From Pedobacter sp. UBA5917 (GTDB lineage Bacteria > Bacteroidota > Bacteroidia > Sphingobacteriales > Sphingobacteriaceae): a DNA stretch of 45,841 nucleotides. The notes under the pieces were generated by a model. That model saw only the letters and a program-made list of their open reading frames with translations, was not told where the DNA came from and made no database searches. The position numbers and the translations under genes are program-made. Each line of letters begins with the position of its first letter. Positions within the stretch are counted from its first letter, which is position 1. Of this stretch, positions 28,131 to 36,516 are shown one piece after another. Where the stretch lies: NCBI RefSeq assembly GCF_002432345.1, contig NZ_DJDT01000288.1, forward strand, positions 1-45,841, given 5' to 3'.

Positions 28131-28198
28131 AAATAACCTGAAATAAGACCTTTGGGAGATTGTCCAATCATTCATATTTTTTGACAGATTGTACATTT
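28130..28198 (-). promoter_or_regulatory. Candidate HTCS operator and promoter, copy B (SusC/D unit)
   Basis: 28158-28198 matches 36402-36442 at 35 of 41 positions, including the blocks CATATTTTTTGACA and TGTACATTT. Read on the minus strand it is followed after exactly 24 bp by TTTG (28130-28133, in GTTATTTGT), the same spacing as in copy A. Minus-strand half-sites ATGTA and ATGAA are 21 bp apart, which suits an AraC-type activator binding one helix face. The orientation points to the SusC gene at 27555. Confidence 0.7.
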
Positions 28199-28419
28199 AT
28201 GAGCTAAAAAGAAGGGTTATTTGGTGGAAAAAGCTGTTTTTGCCCTGGCTTTATTGGAAAACACAGCGAAGTGAGGTACTACCACCCTCTTCACTGGTTC
28301 AATAAATATTTCTCAGCATATAAGATATTTGAGGAGCATATAAGCTCACAGGTTCTGATATAGTAAAGGCATTAAAAATAGAGGCATCACTGGCAAAAGG
28401 CTATTCACAGCTCTTCACT

Positions 28420-28442
28420 GGTCTTAGCGTCTCGCTAAGACC
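28420..28442. repeat. Perfect hairpin, copy 1
   Basis: GGTCTTAGCG (28420-28429) and CGCTAAGACC (28433-28442) are a perfect 10-bp inverted repeat with a TCT loop. It is part of a 31-bp block repeated without change at 28706-28736. Confidence 0.9.
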
Positions 28443-28712
28443 TTACTTTTTGCTACACCAGTCCAGTCAATAAATATTTTTCACCATATAAGACATTTGA
28501 GGAGCATATAAGCTCACAGGTTCTGATATAGTAAAGACATTAAAAATAAATGGAACACTGCAAAGGCTATTCATAGCTTAGATGGTCTCAGGTGACTTAG
28601 GTGGTCAATAAATGTTTATTGGTGTAGTAGCCGCCGAAATTGTTTTTTGCCAAGAACTCACAGAAAAGCACGAATTTATTTTTATAAAAAAGTAGTTTTT
28701 CACTCCTTCACT

Positions 28713-28735
28713 GGTCTTAGCGTCTCGCTAAGACC
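28713..28735. repeat. Perfect hairpin, copy 2
   Basis: GGTCTTAGCG (28713-28722) and CGCTAAGACC (28726-28735) with the same TCT loop as at 28420-28442. The flanking CTTCACT on the left is also the same. Confidence 0.9.
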
Positions 28736-28946
28736 TATTATTTTCACCATATAAGACAGTTAAAGGCATTTAAGCGTACATATTCTGATATACTAAAGGT
28801 ATTAGGAATAAATGGAGCACTGCAAAAGCGTTACTCACAGCTTAGGTCGTTAATTAAACAGCGTAATCTTTATTTTTTATGACCACCTGAGACACCTTAG
28901 CTCACCTGAGTTTTACATATTTCTTAATTTTAAAACCTATTAGATC

Positions 28947-30185
28947 TTATCGTTTGGTAATTTTATACACCGTGCCGTTCTTATTCTCCGGCCCCGTATC
29001 GGTATTGGTTAACACATATAATTCACCTGATGGATCTTCGCCGAAAGCCGTGATTTTGGCATTCTCGGCAATGTTTAAAAAAGATAATTTGCCACGTAGC
29101 CATTTGTTGCCTGATGACTCCAGGTAATATCCCCTGCCCGTCCAATCGGCAAAAATATATTTTCCTTTAATCTCTTGGTTTCTGATACCATTATACACAT
29201 AACCACCTGTTACCGAAACGCCTTCGCTATGCTGGTATTCAGTAATTGGCGCAATCATTTCTTTGATGTTACAGCCTTTATCAGGATTATAACAGTGTGT
29301 GCCTTCCATTAGTCTCCAACCATAGTTTCCTCCTTTTTTAACAATATCAACCTCTTCCCAGGTAGATTGACCTACATCGCCGGCAAATAATTGCTTTGAT
29401 GCACGGTCGAAAGAAAAACGCCATGGATTTCTGAAACCATAGGCCCATATTTCGGGTTTAATATCCGGTTTACCCACAAATGGATTATCTTTTGGTACTT
29501 TATAGCCCGATTCGGTGTTGATATCAATCCTTAATATTTTGCCGTGCCAGGTATTCATGTCCTGCCCGTTGCCAATTTTCCCATGTTCGTCACCCTGACC
29601 GCCGCCATCGCCAAAAGAGACATACAGGTAACCATCAGGTCCGAACTGTAAACATCCCCCGTTGTGGTTCCCGTCTGGTTCTTCGATGGTTAAAATAATG
29701 CGCTCGCTTGCAGCATCAATCTGCCTGCCACTTGCTGCCAGTTTATATTCGGCGAGTACCCCGGTGTGGTTCGATTTCTGAACAGAAGGAACGCTGTAAT
29801 AGAGGTATATCTTTTTGTTTGTTTTAAATGCAGGATGTAAAGCGATACCAAGTAAACCACGTTCTTCGTAACCGCGATTAAGTTTCACCAGCTTATTTTT
29901 CAGATCGATTAATGGTTCTTCCAACAATTTTCCCTGCTGCACAACCCTGATCTTGCCCGATTGTTCGGTAATCCATGCCTCGTTGTTATCCGGAAAAACA
30001 ATGGCGGTTGGTGCCTGTATACCTGAAGCAAACACCTCTACCCCAACTGAAATACCGGAAATTTCGGCCGTTTTTTTAGCTGGTGCTTTCTTTTGTACTG
30101 AGGCTGGTATGCCAGCCATTAAAACGCAGGCCATAACTATTACCGATAGTTGTAAAGCAGTATCTTTAAATATCTTTTTTTTCAT
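28947..30185 (-). CDS. PQQ-dependent sugar dehydrogenase-like protein (GSDH/YliI family)
   Basis: This 412-residue exported beta-propeller should oxidise an aldose sugar with PQQ in the periplasm. The Met at 30185 (MKKKIFKDTALQLSVIVMAC, hydrophobic to about residue 29) is chosen as start; the longer frame overlaps the upstream GH2 gene. Family motifs are GLLGIALHPAFKTNKKIYLYY, DGNHNGGCLQFGPDGYLYVS with the probable catalytic base His174, FGDGGGQGD, WHGKILRIDI, EIWAYGFRNPWRFSFD and FAGDVGQSTWEEVD. Length and order fit soluble aldose dehydrogenases. It lies 13 bp after the second GH2 gene, so it is probably co-transcribed with the PUL. An oxidative enzyme in such an operon suggests that a released sugar is oxidised before uptake, but this is inference. 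Confidence 0.9.
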   Translation of the reverse strand: MKKKIFKDTALQLSVIVMACVLMAGIPASVQKKAPAKKTAEISGISVGVEVFASGIQAPTAIVFPDNNEAWITEQSGKIRVVQQGKLLEEPLIDLKNKLVKLNRGYEERGLLGIALHPAFKTNKKIYLYYSVPSVQKSNHTGVLAEYKLAASGRQIDAASERIILTIEEPDGNHNGGCLQFGPDGYLYVSFGDGGGQGDEHGKIGNGQDMNTWHGKILRIDINTESGYKVPKDNPFVGKPDIKPEIWAYGFRNPWRFSFDRASKQLFAGDVGQSTWEEVDIVKKGGNYGWRLMEGTHCYNPDKGCNIKEMIAPITEYQHSEGVSVTGGYVYNGIRNQEIKGKYIFADWTGRGYYLESSGNKWLRGKLSFLNIAENAKITAFGEDPSGELYVLTNTDTGPENKNGTVYKITKR

Positions 30186-30198
30186 TTCTATGTGTTGT

Positions 30199-32952
30199 TT
30201 AGTGGGTAAAATCGAAAAGCAGTGTACCGCTAAAAGTTTTACCATCCGTTTTATTTTTCTGGCTCTGTGGTCCCATTGATGAAGCCGCCTGGAATTTGGT
30301 ACCTATGGCACTTATTCCCTTTAAAAAACCGATGCTTCCATCCGGAAATGCAGGTTCTACGTTGTTGTTGCTCAATGCAGCAGCCTCGCGCGCAGGGCGG
30401 TATAGCTGCAGGTAGGTATCGCCATCGGCTATATAAACCTTAAACGGCGCTTCCTTATTTTCTATCACCACCCAGTTTACCTCCGAGTAATAACCTTTAA
30501 ACTCCGGATATCCCCATGTTTCGCCCGTAATCGAATTGTTATAATCTTTATGCCAAAGCCCAAACTGAGGCCCTTTTAACCTGTTTTTCCATACCCGGTA
30601 AGGCCCGCGGCCAAGGTATTTCACTCCGGTTATCTTATCCTCCGGGTAATTGAAGGTAATGCCCATAAAATCGGCATCGCCCTGCTGGTTAAAAGTATAC
30701 TCGAGCTTAACCAGTTTACCCGGTTCAAATGTCCATTTGGCATGGAGATTCCCCTGCCCCTGATAGTCTGATTCAACAGTTGTTTTTTGTCCTTCGGTTT
30801 TAAAGCTGAAGTTTTTCAAAACGGTATTCACTCCTGCCAATAGTGGGCCTTTAGACAATGAAATGGTGGTTGCAGACTTTATTACTTTCTCCAGATAACC
30901 TGTTGTTTTATCAAAATAATAGGTATTTCCGTCCTGTTTAACCAAAAGTGATTGACCGTTTTCTTCGGTTTTTACCGATAAACCGGATGTTGTTTTTTCC
31001 TGTTTGCCGGCGATGGATTGTGCGGTACTTATCGGCCAGCTCCAGGTAAATATTTCTTTTTGATCCGGTCCGTAAGCAGTTAAATATAAGGCATTACTCT
31101 GCGCCCATGTTGCAGGTAAATTAAGGAAAAGTGTTCCCTTTGTACCAGGTTTAAGGTTTGATGTAGCCGTTCCGCTTGCCACTATAGCGGCTTTTGTTTC
31201 AGTAGCAACCGCAGCTGGAAAATTAAGCAACTTCCATTTAAAGGTGCATTTATCCAAACCTGTAAAGGCAAACCTGTTGGCAATGGAAATCTGGCCATTA
31301 AAATTTTGATCTATTTTTGGAAGATCAACAAAAACTGGTGACCATATTTCTTTTATCGCATAAAAACTGCCTTCTTTTTCGCGGTGAGGCCCTACAATCC
31401 CATCGGGTGCATGGTTGCCGTCGCCATCATATATGTTATTTTTATCCGTCCGGATGACGTTTTCATCCACCAAAGCCCAGATAAAACCACCCGCAGCATG
31501 TGGATGGACGAGTATCTGGTTCCAGAAATCATCAAGTGCTGCACCGGCACCACCATCGTAAAGGGCATGCATAAACTCTGTAGGGAAGAAAACCTCCTGG
31601 CCCGATGTGGCCGCCTTAACCATGTAATTGTAATCGGGATAGTGTTTGGTATCGGTTCCGTTAAACTTTTCCCAGGGGTGGATTACGGTACGTTTTTGCG
31701 GATCGTAAAGCGCATAATCGTTATCAAGATCGGTATTAAAACCACCTTCGTTACCATTGGCCCAAAAAATAATGGAAGGATGGTTTACATCCCTGACCAC
31801 CAGCTCTTTCACCAACCTGTGGCCAACTGTATTATCGTATTTGGCCTGCCAGCCCGTAAGTTCATTGATCACATAGAGGCCGAGCGAATCGCAAACATCC
31901 AAAAATTCGGCATCGGGCGGATAATGCGACATGCGCACGGCATTCATATTCATCTCTTTCATTAGCTGTACATCCATTAAATGCACCGCTTTGCTTAGCG
32001 TACGTCCGGTTTCAGGCCAGAAACTATGCCGGTTAACCCCTTTGAGGATCATTTTAGCACCGTTTACATAAAAACCATCACCATTACGCAGATCGAGTGT
32101 GCGGAAACCAAATTTTTGTTTGATCTGATGGAGGGTATTTTGCTTATTCTTGATTTTAACCACCACCTGATAACGGTTCGGGAACTCCGAACTCCACAAT
32201 AAGGGATGCGAAAAAGCTGATTTTAAATGCTGTGTACTATCTGTAGGATCGGCTTTTATGGAAAATGCCTTTCCCACATTTTCACCATTCAATTTCTTCA
32301 CCTGTGCCTCAATTACATCACCAGTGCTTAAGTGCTGCGCATAAACATCGAGCGCGAAAGAACCATCTGCCCTGGCATTAACCGCTACCCTTTCGATAAA
32401 TTTATCGGGAACAGTTTCGAGGTAAACCGGCCTGAAAATACCGCCGAAAACCCAGAAATCACTTTTCCTTTCCGCATTATTGATAGAAGTATTGGCCGAC
32501 ATCTTATCTACTGTAACTTCGAGCAGATTCTTGCCTGCGGGTTTTAAAAGCTTGGTAATATCATATTTAAAACGGTAAAAACCTCCCTGATGTACCGCTC
32601 CGGCGAGTTGCCCGTTCACGGTAACCTTTGTATCGGTCATAGCGCCTTCAAAAACCAGGAATACCTTTTTACCGGTTATTTTACCTGTTGAAAATTCATG
32701 GCGATAAATTCCCTGCTCTTTGGCTTTGTCTTTATCGTGGCCATAATTATAACTTCCAAATCCCTGTAATTCCCAATTGGATGGTACGGGAATTTTGGTC
32801 CACACGCCACTTTTAGGACCTGCGGTACAATAAAAATCCCATTGTTTGGTATGATCTTTATCTGTGCCGGAAAGATAAGTTTTGATGGTTTCCTGCGAAA
32901 AACCCTGGTAGCTAACCAGTACAAGCAAAAACTGAAGTATTTTTTTGATCAT
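30199..32952 (-). CDS. Glycoside hydrolase family 2 enzyme (beta-galactosidase/beta-glucuronidase type)
   Basis: This 917-residue exported enzyme (signal MIKKILQFLLVLVSYQGFSQ) should cleave terminal beta-linked sugars. The sugar-binding jelly roll lies at about 35-180 (VPSNWELQGFGSYNYG, FEGAMTDTKVTVNGQLAG, GIFRPVYLE). An Ig-like domain lies at about 185-285. The TIM barrel from about 288 has GVNRHSFWPETGR and MNAVRMSHYPPDAEFLDVCD. The acid/base Glu402 is in WANGNEGGF and the nucleophile Glu459 in FFPTEFMHALYDGG. A Trp-rich WALVDENV strand and a long C-terminal beta part (about 560-917, with LGRGPYRVWKNRLKGPQFG) follow. The barrel differs from LacZ at the nucleophile (TEF instead of CEY), so specificity may not be galactose. 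It is preceded by its own leader motif and by a hairpin in the gap after the first GH2 gene. Confidence 0.92.
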   Translation of the reverse strand: MIKKILQFLLVLVSYQGFSQETIKTYLSGTDKDHTKQWDFYCTAGPKSGVWTKIPVPSNWELQGFGSYNYGHDKDKAKEQGIYRHEFSTGKITGKKVFLVFEGAMTDTKVTVNGQLAGAVHQGGFYRFKYDITKLLKPAGKNLLEVTVDKMSANTSINNAERKSDFWVFGGIFRPVYLETVPDKFIERVAVNARADGSFALDVYAQHLSTGDVIEAQVKKLNGENVGKAFSIKADPTDSTQHLKSAFSHPLLWSSEFPNRYQVVVKIKNKQNTLHQIKQKFGFRTLDLRNGDGFYVNGAKMILKGVNRHSFWPETGRTLSKAVHLMDVQLMKEMNMNAVRMSHYPPDAEFLDVCDSLGLYVINELTGWQAKYDNTVGHRLVKELVVRDVNHPSIIFWANGNEGGFNTDLDNDYALYDPQKRTVIHPWEKFNGTDTKHYPDYNYMVKAATSGQEVFFPTEFMHALYDGGAGAALDDFWNQILVHPHAAGGFIWALVDENVIRTDKNNIYDGDGNHAPDGIVGPHREKEGSFYAIKEIWSPVFVDLPKIDQNFNGQISIANRFAFTGLDKCTFKWKLLNFPAAVATETKAAIVASGTATSNLKPGTKGTLFLNLPATWAQSNALYLTAYGPDQKEIFTWSWPISTAQSIAGKQEKTTSGLSVKTEENGQSLLVKQDGNTYYFDKTTGYLEKVIKSATTISLSKGPLLAGVNTVLKNFSFKTEGQKTTVESDYQGQGNLHAKWTFEPGKLVKLEYTFNQQGDADFMGITFNYPEDKITGVKYLGRGPYRVWKNRLKGPQFGLWHKDYNNSITGETWGYPEFKGYYSEVNWVVIENKEAPFKVYIADGDTYLQLYRPAREAAALSNNNVEPAFPDGSIGFLKGISAIGTKFQAASSMGPQSQKNKTDGKTFSGTLLFDFTH

Positions 32953-33056
32953 GATATATTTGGTAGTAGAATGTAACCATATCCGGTTCGATCGGATTTG
33001 GCGTTTACAAGATAACTCAATTTATACCAGCGTAAAACCAGTTAACTACTTTGATA

Positions 33057-33097
33057 CAATAGCGGGCCTATAAAATGATAAGCCCGCCTATTGTTTT
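33057..33097 (-). terminator. Hairpin between the two GH2 genes
   Basis: CAATAGCGGGC (33057-33067) pairs with GCCCG-C-CTATTG (33082-33093), 11 pairs with one bulged base and a 14-nt loop, directly after the stop of the first GH2 gene. The minus-strand side lacks a U tract, while the plus-strand side has TTGTTTTG. It may be a partial terminator, a processing site or an mRNA-stabilising hairpin. Confidence 0.4.
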
Positions 33098-33099
33098 GA

Positions 33100-36000
33100 T
33101 TATGGTTTGCCAGTTAATAATATCTGGTAGCTAAAAGAGGTTGGTTTTGCATAAACCAGGTAAGGTTCTAAAGGTTTTGGTCCGCAGCCCCACGAGCCTA
33201 CACCCAGCGTTTTATGGCTGATGCACAATACCGTACCCTTGCTTTTTGGCAGGTCTATTTTGTACTCTACATTTTCCATTTCCTCATCACTGTAGGGTAA
33301 TGTGGCTACCTGGAAGAGGTCTTTTCCACGTTTAATGGTTAAACCCGAACCGTTTTCGCCAGTAATATTTGCCCATCGTACATCCTCATGGTTTCCGCTT
33401 TCCATTGGTTTTTCATAAGGGGTCATCTGGTTATTTACGCTGCTGGCATAATGACCGATATCGAAACCGCTTTTTCTGTCTGCGTAGTTTTCCATTGGTC
33501 CGCGACCCAGGTAGTCGATTTTGTTTAAATCCTGGTCAAGAAACAGGCGCACACCTATTCTGGCCAGTATCAGTTTTGGGTCACTAAAATCAACATCATT
33601 TTCGGCATTGATCAAGCCATTGGCATTAATGGTGTATACCACGCGGTGATGAACGATAAAATCCTGTTTACCCGTTCCGGTAAGGTTGGCTTTAATTTCG
33701 ATCATACCGCTGCTTAGCTGTGTGGCTTTAACTTCGTCGGTTACCCAAACGATAGATTTAAGTCCTTTTTTCTCCCAATCGGGATAGGCCCACATATCAT
33801 CTTTACGGTGCGGGGCACGCCACAGGTGTAGCATCGGGCCGCCACCGGTTTGAAGCATATTTTTACCGCCCTTCTCCATTTTGGAGAAAGTGCCTTTCGT
33901 TTTATCAAATTCGAGCGAAAAGCCGTTTCCTTTGATCTGTATGTTCTCTTTCGAGTCGTTAAGACTTAAATTACCCGAAATTTGAGGTGTTGCAACCGGA
34001 ACAGCAACCGGCAGTTCAAATTGTTGTGAGGCTACTTCATATCCTTTTTTTGCCCAGTTTTTATCACCCGATAGTTCAAACGAAACCCTCACAAAATATT
34101 CGGCACCTGCTTTGGGTTTTAGCGAATACGGGATTTTGATGTCCTTTTCTTCACCGGGTTTAATCGATCCTACGGTGAGCACGCCAGATGAAATGGTGCT
34201 ACCATCTTCGGTAAGTTCCCATTTTCCGTTTAAAGCATTCACATTGGTAACCTGATAGCGGTTTTTTAGGGTTACTACACCATTTTTAAGGTCTTTCTCC
34301 CTGATGCTGATCCATTGGTAAGCATGTTTTAGCTCAGGAAAGTGTGGTTTAAGCGACCGATCGGAAAAAACAACTCCTTTATGGATAAAATACTGATCGT
34401 TGGGATATTCCCCAAAACCACCACCGAATGCGGTAATCGGGTGTTTGCGATCGCGGTTATTGTAAATCCCCTGATCTTGCCACTCCCAGATGGCGCCGCC
34501 CAATAAAGCAGGGTATTTATCAAAAAGTTCGTTATAAATATCAACCGATCCCATCGAATTGAACATGGCGTGCGCATACTCGCAGAGGTAAAAAGGTTTA
34601 TTAAGTGTTTGATCGTTGGCATGGCGTTCTAAACTTGCCACATCGGTATACATCTGGCTATCAATATCCGCCGGATTACGGCTCCCGATCCCAAAACCTT
34701 CATAGTGTGTTGGCCGGGTAGAGTCGATATCTTTAATGGCCTGTAATGCGGCCCTGAAATTTTTTCCCCCGCTACCGTTTTCGTTGCCTAAAGACCAGAT
34801 CACTACCGATGGGTGGTTTTTAAAGTTTTCGGTATTGGCCACATTCCTGTCGATAATTGCGGCTTTTATCCTGGGTTCGTCGTTAAATTCGTTCATCGCG
34901 CCATGGCATTCTACATTGGCCTCAGCAACCAGGTAAATCCCGTATTCATCGCATAACTCGTACCAGCGTGGATCATCAGAATAATGACTGGTGCGCACGT
35001 GGTTACAGTTAGCCTGTTTAATCAGCACAATATCTTTTATCATCTGCGCTTCTGTTACCGCGTGGCCAACATCAGGCCAGTTTTCGTGACGGTTAACGCC
35101 TTTTAACTTAATGGCCACACCATTTACCAAAAACTGCCTACCTTTTATTTCGATCTGACGAAAACCTGTTTTGGACGATAGAATTTCTACATCTTTATTT
35201 CCTTCTTTAAGTTTAATTACCGTGGTATAAAGTCTTGGTGTTTCAGCTGTCCATTTTTCCGGATTGTTTACATTAAACTTCAGGCTCACCGTTACCTCTT
35301 CGCCTGGTTTTAAAGCCGGAACTGTTTTTTTATCCGAAGATCCTGCAAGCAATGTTTGACCGTTATAAAGCGAGGCATCAATAGTCCTTGCTTTGCTTAT
35401 TGTTGTACCATAGTTTTTGATTTTTGTAGAAATCAGTACCTCTGCGTTTTTAAACTGCTTATCGAGGTTAGTTTTAACAAAAAAATCGCGGATATGTTGT
35501 TCAGGGGCACTCCAAAGGGTAACATTCCTAAAAATGCCGCTCAAACGCCACATGTCCTGATCTTCCAGATAACTACCCGTAGTGAAACGGTAAACTTCAA
35601 CCGCCAAAGTGTTTTTGCCTGCTTTCAGGTATTTTGTCAAATCGAACTCTGCTGCATTGCGGCTGTTTACACTATATCCTACCTTGCGTCCGTTTACCCA
35701 GATAAAAAAACCGGCGTCTACCCCATCAAATGTGATAAAGATTTTCCGGCCTTTCCAGGCAGCCGGCACAGTAAAATCGCGGCGGTAACTGCCCACCGGA
35801 TTTCGTTCCTTATAGGCCGTAAACCGTTCGGGAGGTGTACTCATTACCCTGGGGAAATCCTTTTGGAAAATGTAGTTAAAATTGCTGTAGTATGGCGTAC
35901 CATATCCCTCTACCTGAAAGTTAGATGGTACCTTGATCTCTTTCCAGCCCGAAACATCGTAGCTCGGTTTGTAAAAATTAACAGGGCGTTTCTGCGGCCA

Positions 36001-36291
36001 GTCTACCCAGTTAAACTTCCACATGCCGTTTAAACTTGTGCTGAATGTAGATGCATGCCTGTTGGCGGCAAGTGCCTGTTTTAAATCGGGATAAGGCATT
36101 AGCGTAGCGTGTGCGGCTTCCTTGTTAATGCCGATATTCTCGGGATCTTCGATTTCTTTTGGTACCGAAGCGGTATCCTGTTTGGATAAAAAATTACCTT
36201 CCTTATGTTGTGCCTGCACGCCGTTTGCGTAACCTAAGGCAAATAGCAACAGGATTTTAGGGAGGGCTCTGTAAATAAATGGTTTACTCAT
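33100..36291 (-). CDS. LacZ-type beta-galactosidase, glycoside hydrolase family 2
   Basis: This 1063-residue exported enzyme should hydrolyse terminal beta-D-galactosyl residues. The signal peptide is KILLLFALGYANGVQA, cleaved near AQ28. The GH2 sugar-binding domain lies at about 85-260 (LNGMWKFNWVDWP, VPSNFQVEGYGTPYYSN, DMWRLSGIFRNVTLW). The Ig-like domain spans about 262-378. The barrel from about 380 has KGVNRHENWPDVGHA and HVRTSHYSDDPRWYELCDEYG, the acid/base Glu504 in WSLGNENGSGG and the nucleophile Glu571 in YLCEYAHAMFNSMG. The Bgal_small_N-type domain is C-terminal (about 770-1063, with LGRGPMENYADRKSG). All LacZ landmarks are present and length matches. It heads the minus-strand unit divergent from the HTCS gene; the shared operator lies about 110-150 bp upstream. 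Confidence 0.95.
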   Translation of the reverse strand: MSKPFIYRALPKILLLFALGYANGVQAQHKEGNFLSKQDTASVPKEIEDPENIGINKEAAHATLMPYPDLKQALAANRHASTFSTSLNGMWKFNWVDWPQKRPVNFYKPSYDVSGWKEIKVPSNFQVEGYGTPYYSNFNYIFQKDFPRVMSTPPERFTAYKERNPVGSYRRDFTVPAAWKGRKIFITFDGVDAGFFIWVNGRKVGYSVNSRNAAEFDLTKYLKAGKNTLAVEVYRFTTGSYLEDQDMWRLSGIFRNVTLWSAPEQHIRDFFVKTNLDKQFKNAEVLISTKIKNYGTTISKARTIDASLYNGQTLLAGSSDKKTVPALKPGEEVTVSLKFNVNNPEKWTAETPRLYTTVIKLKEGNKDVEILSSKTGFRQIEIKGRQFLVNGVAIKLKGVNRHENWPDVGHAVTEAQMIKDIVLIKQANCNHVRTSHYSDDPRWYELCDEYGIYLVAEANVECHGAMNEFNDEPRIKAAIIDRNVANTENFKNHPSVVIWSLGNENGSGGKNFRAALQAIKDIDSTRPTHYEGFGIGSRNPADIDSQMYTDVASLERHANDQTLNKPFYLCEYAHAMFNSMGSVDIYNELFDKYPALLGGAIWEWQDQGIYNNRDRKHPITAFGGGFGEYPNDQYFIHKGVVFSDRSLKPHFPELKHAYQWISIREKDLKNGVVTLKNRYQVTNVNALNGKWELTEDGSTISSGVLTVGSIKPGEEKDIKIPYSLKPKAGAEYFVRVSFELSGDKNWAKKGYEVASQQFELPVAVPVATPQISGNLSLNDSKENIQIKGNGFSLEFDKTKGTFSKMEKGGKNMLQTGGGPMLHLWRAPHRKDDMWAYPDWEKKGLKSIVWVTDEVKATQLSSGMIEIKANLTGTGKQDFIVHHRVVYTINANGLINAENDVDFSDPKLILARIGVRLFLDQDLNKIDYLGRGPMENYADRKSGFDIGHYASSVNNQMTPYEKPMESGNHEDVRWANITGENGSGLTIKRGKDLFQVATLPYSDEEMENVEYKIDLPKSKGTVLCISHKTLGVGSWGCGPKPLEPYLVYAKPTSFSYQILLTGKP

Positions 36292-36373
36292 TGTGGTTTG
36301 TTTGTGCTGTGTGTTGATATATATTGTCGGAAAAATCGATCGGATGACTGATATTTATTAAATTTATCGATCA

Positions 36374-36442
36374 CAAAGAACTTTAATTAATCGCCACAGC
36401 AGATTGCCGAATCATACATATTTTTTGACATCCTGTACATTT
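36374..36442 (-). promoter_or_regulatory. Candidate HTCS operator and promoter, copy A (GH2 unit)
   Basis: 36402-36442 is a 41-bp element shared with 28158-28198. On the minus strand half-sites ATGTA occur at 36440-36436 and 36419-36415, exactly 21 bp apart. A TTTG box (36374-36377, in GTTCTTTGT) follows after 24 bp, which would start transcription about 75 nt before the GH2 gene. On the plus strand TACATTTG (36436-36443) fits TAnnTTTG and might serve the HTCS gene itself, in which case the activator site overlaps its own promoter. Confidence 0.72.
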
Positions 36443-36516
36443 GTTATCCGCAGCTATAGATAAATCAACATATAAGATCATTTTTGCTATATGGTATGCT
36501 TATTAAAATCCCACGA

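Larger units (their letters stand above)
28199..28946. repeat. Mosaic of imperfect direct repeats and hairpins, no gene
   Basis: Three related copies lie in the same orientation: about 28299-28410, 28467-28580 and 28739-28843. They share blocks such as ATATAAGA, GAGCATATAAGCTCACAGG, TTCTGATATA and CATTAAAAATA; copies 1 and 2 are close and copy 3 is diverged. A 31-bp segment containing a perfect hairpin occurs at 28413-28443 and again at 28706-28736, and its first twelve bases also occur at 28288-28299. CAATAAATGTTTATTG (28606-28621) is a near-perfect palindrome. Copies 1 to 3 are separated by 9-bp degenerate steps of the CTnAGGTGn kind (about 28577-28604), which recur inverted at about 28880-28909. 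No ORF or terminal structure of a known insertion sequence was seen. Confidence 0.75.

Noticed and set aside
28299..28843. Direct repeats that might be taken for a CRISPR array
   Set aside because: The copies are about 110 bp long, diverged and unevenly spaced, with no short constant repeats, equal spacers or cas genes.
31384..31965. 193-residue plus-strand ORF
   Set aside because: It is antisense to the barrel of the second GH2 enzyme; no domain is recognised.
35356..36033. 225-residue plus-strand ORF
   Set aside because: It lies wholly antisense to the LacZ-type GH2 gene, which has all family motifs; the ORF is a shadow.
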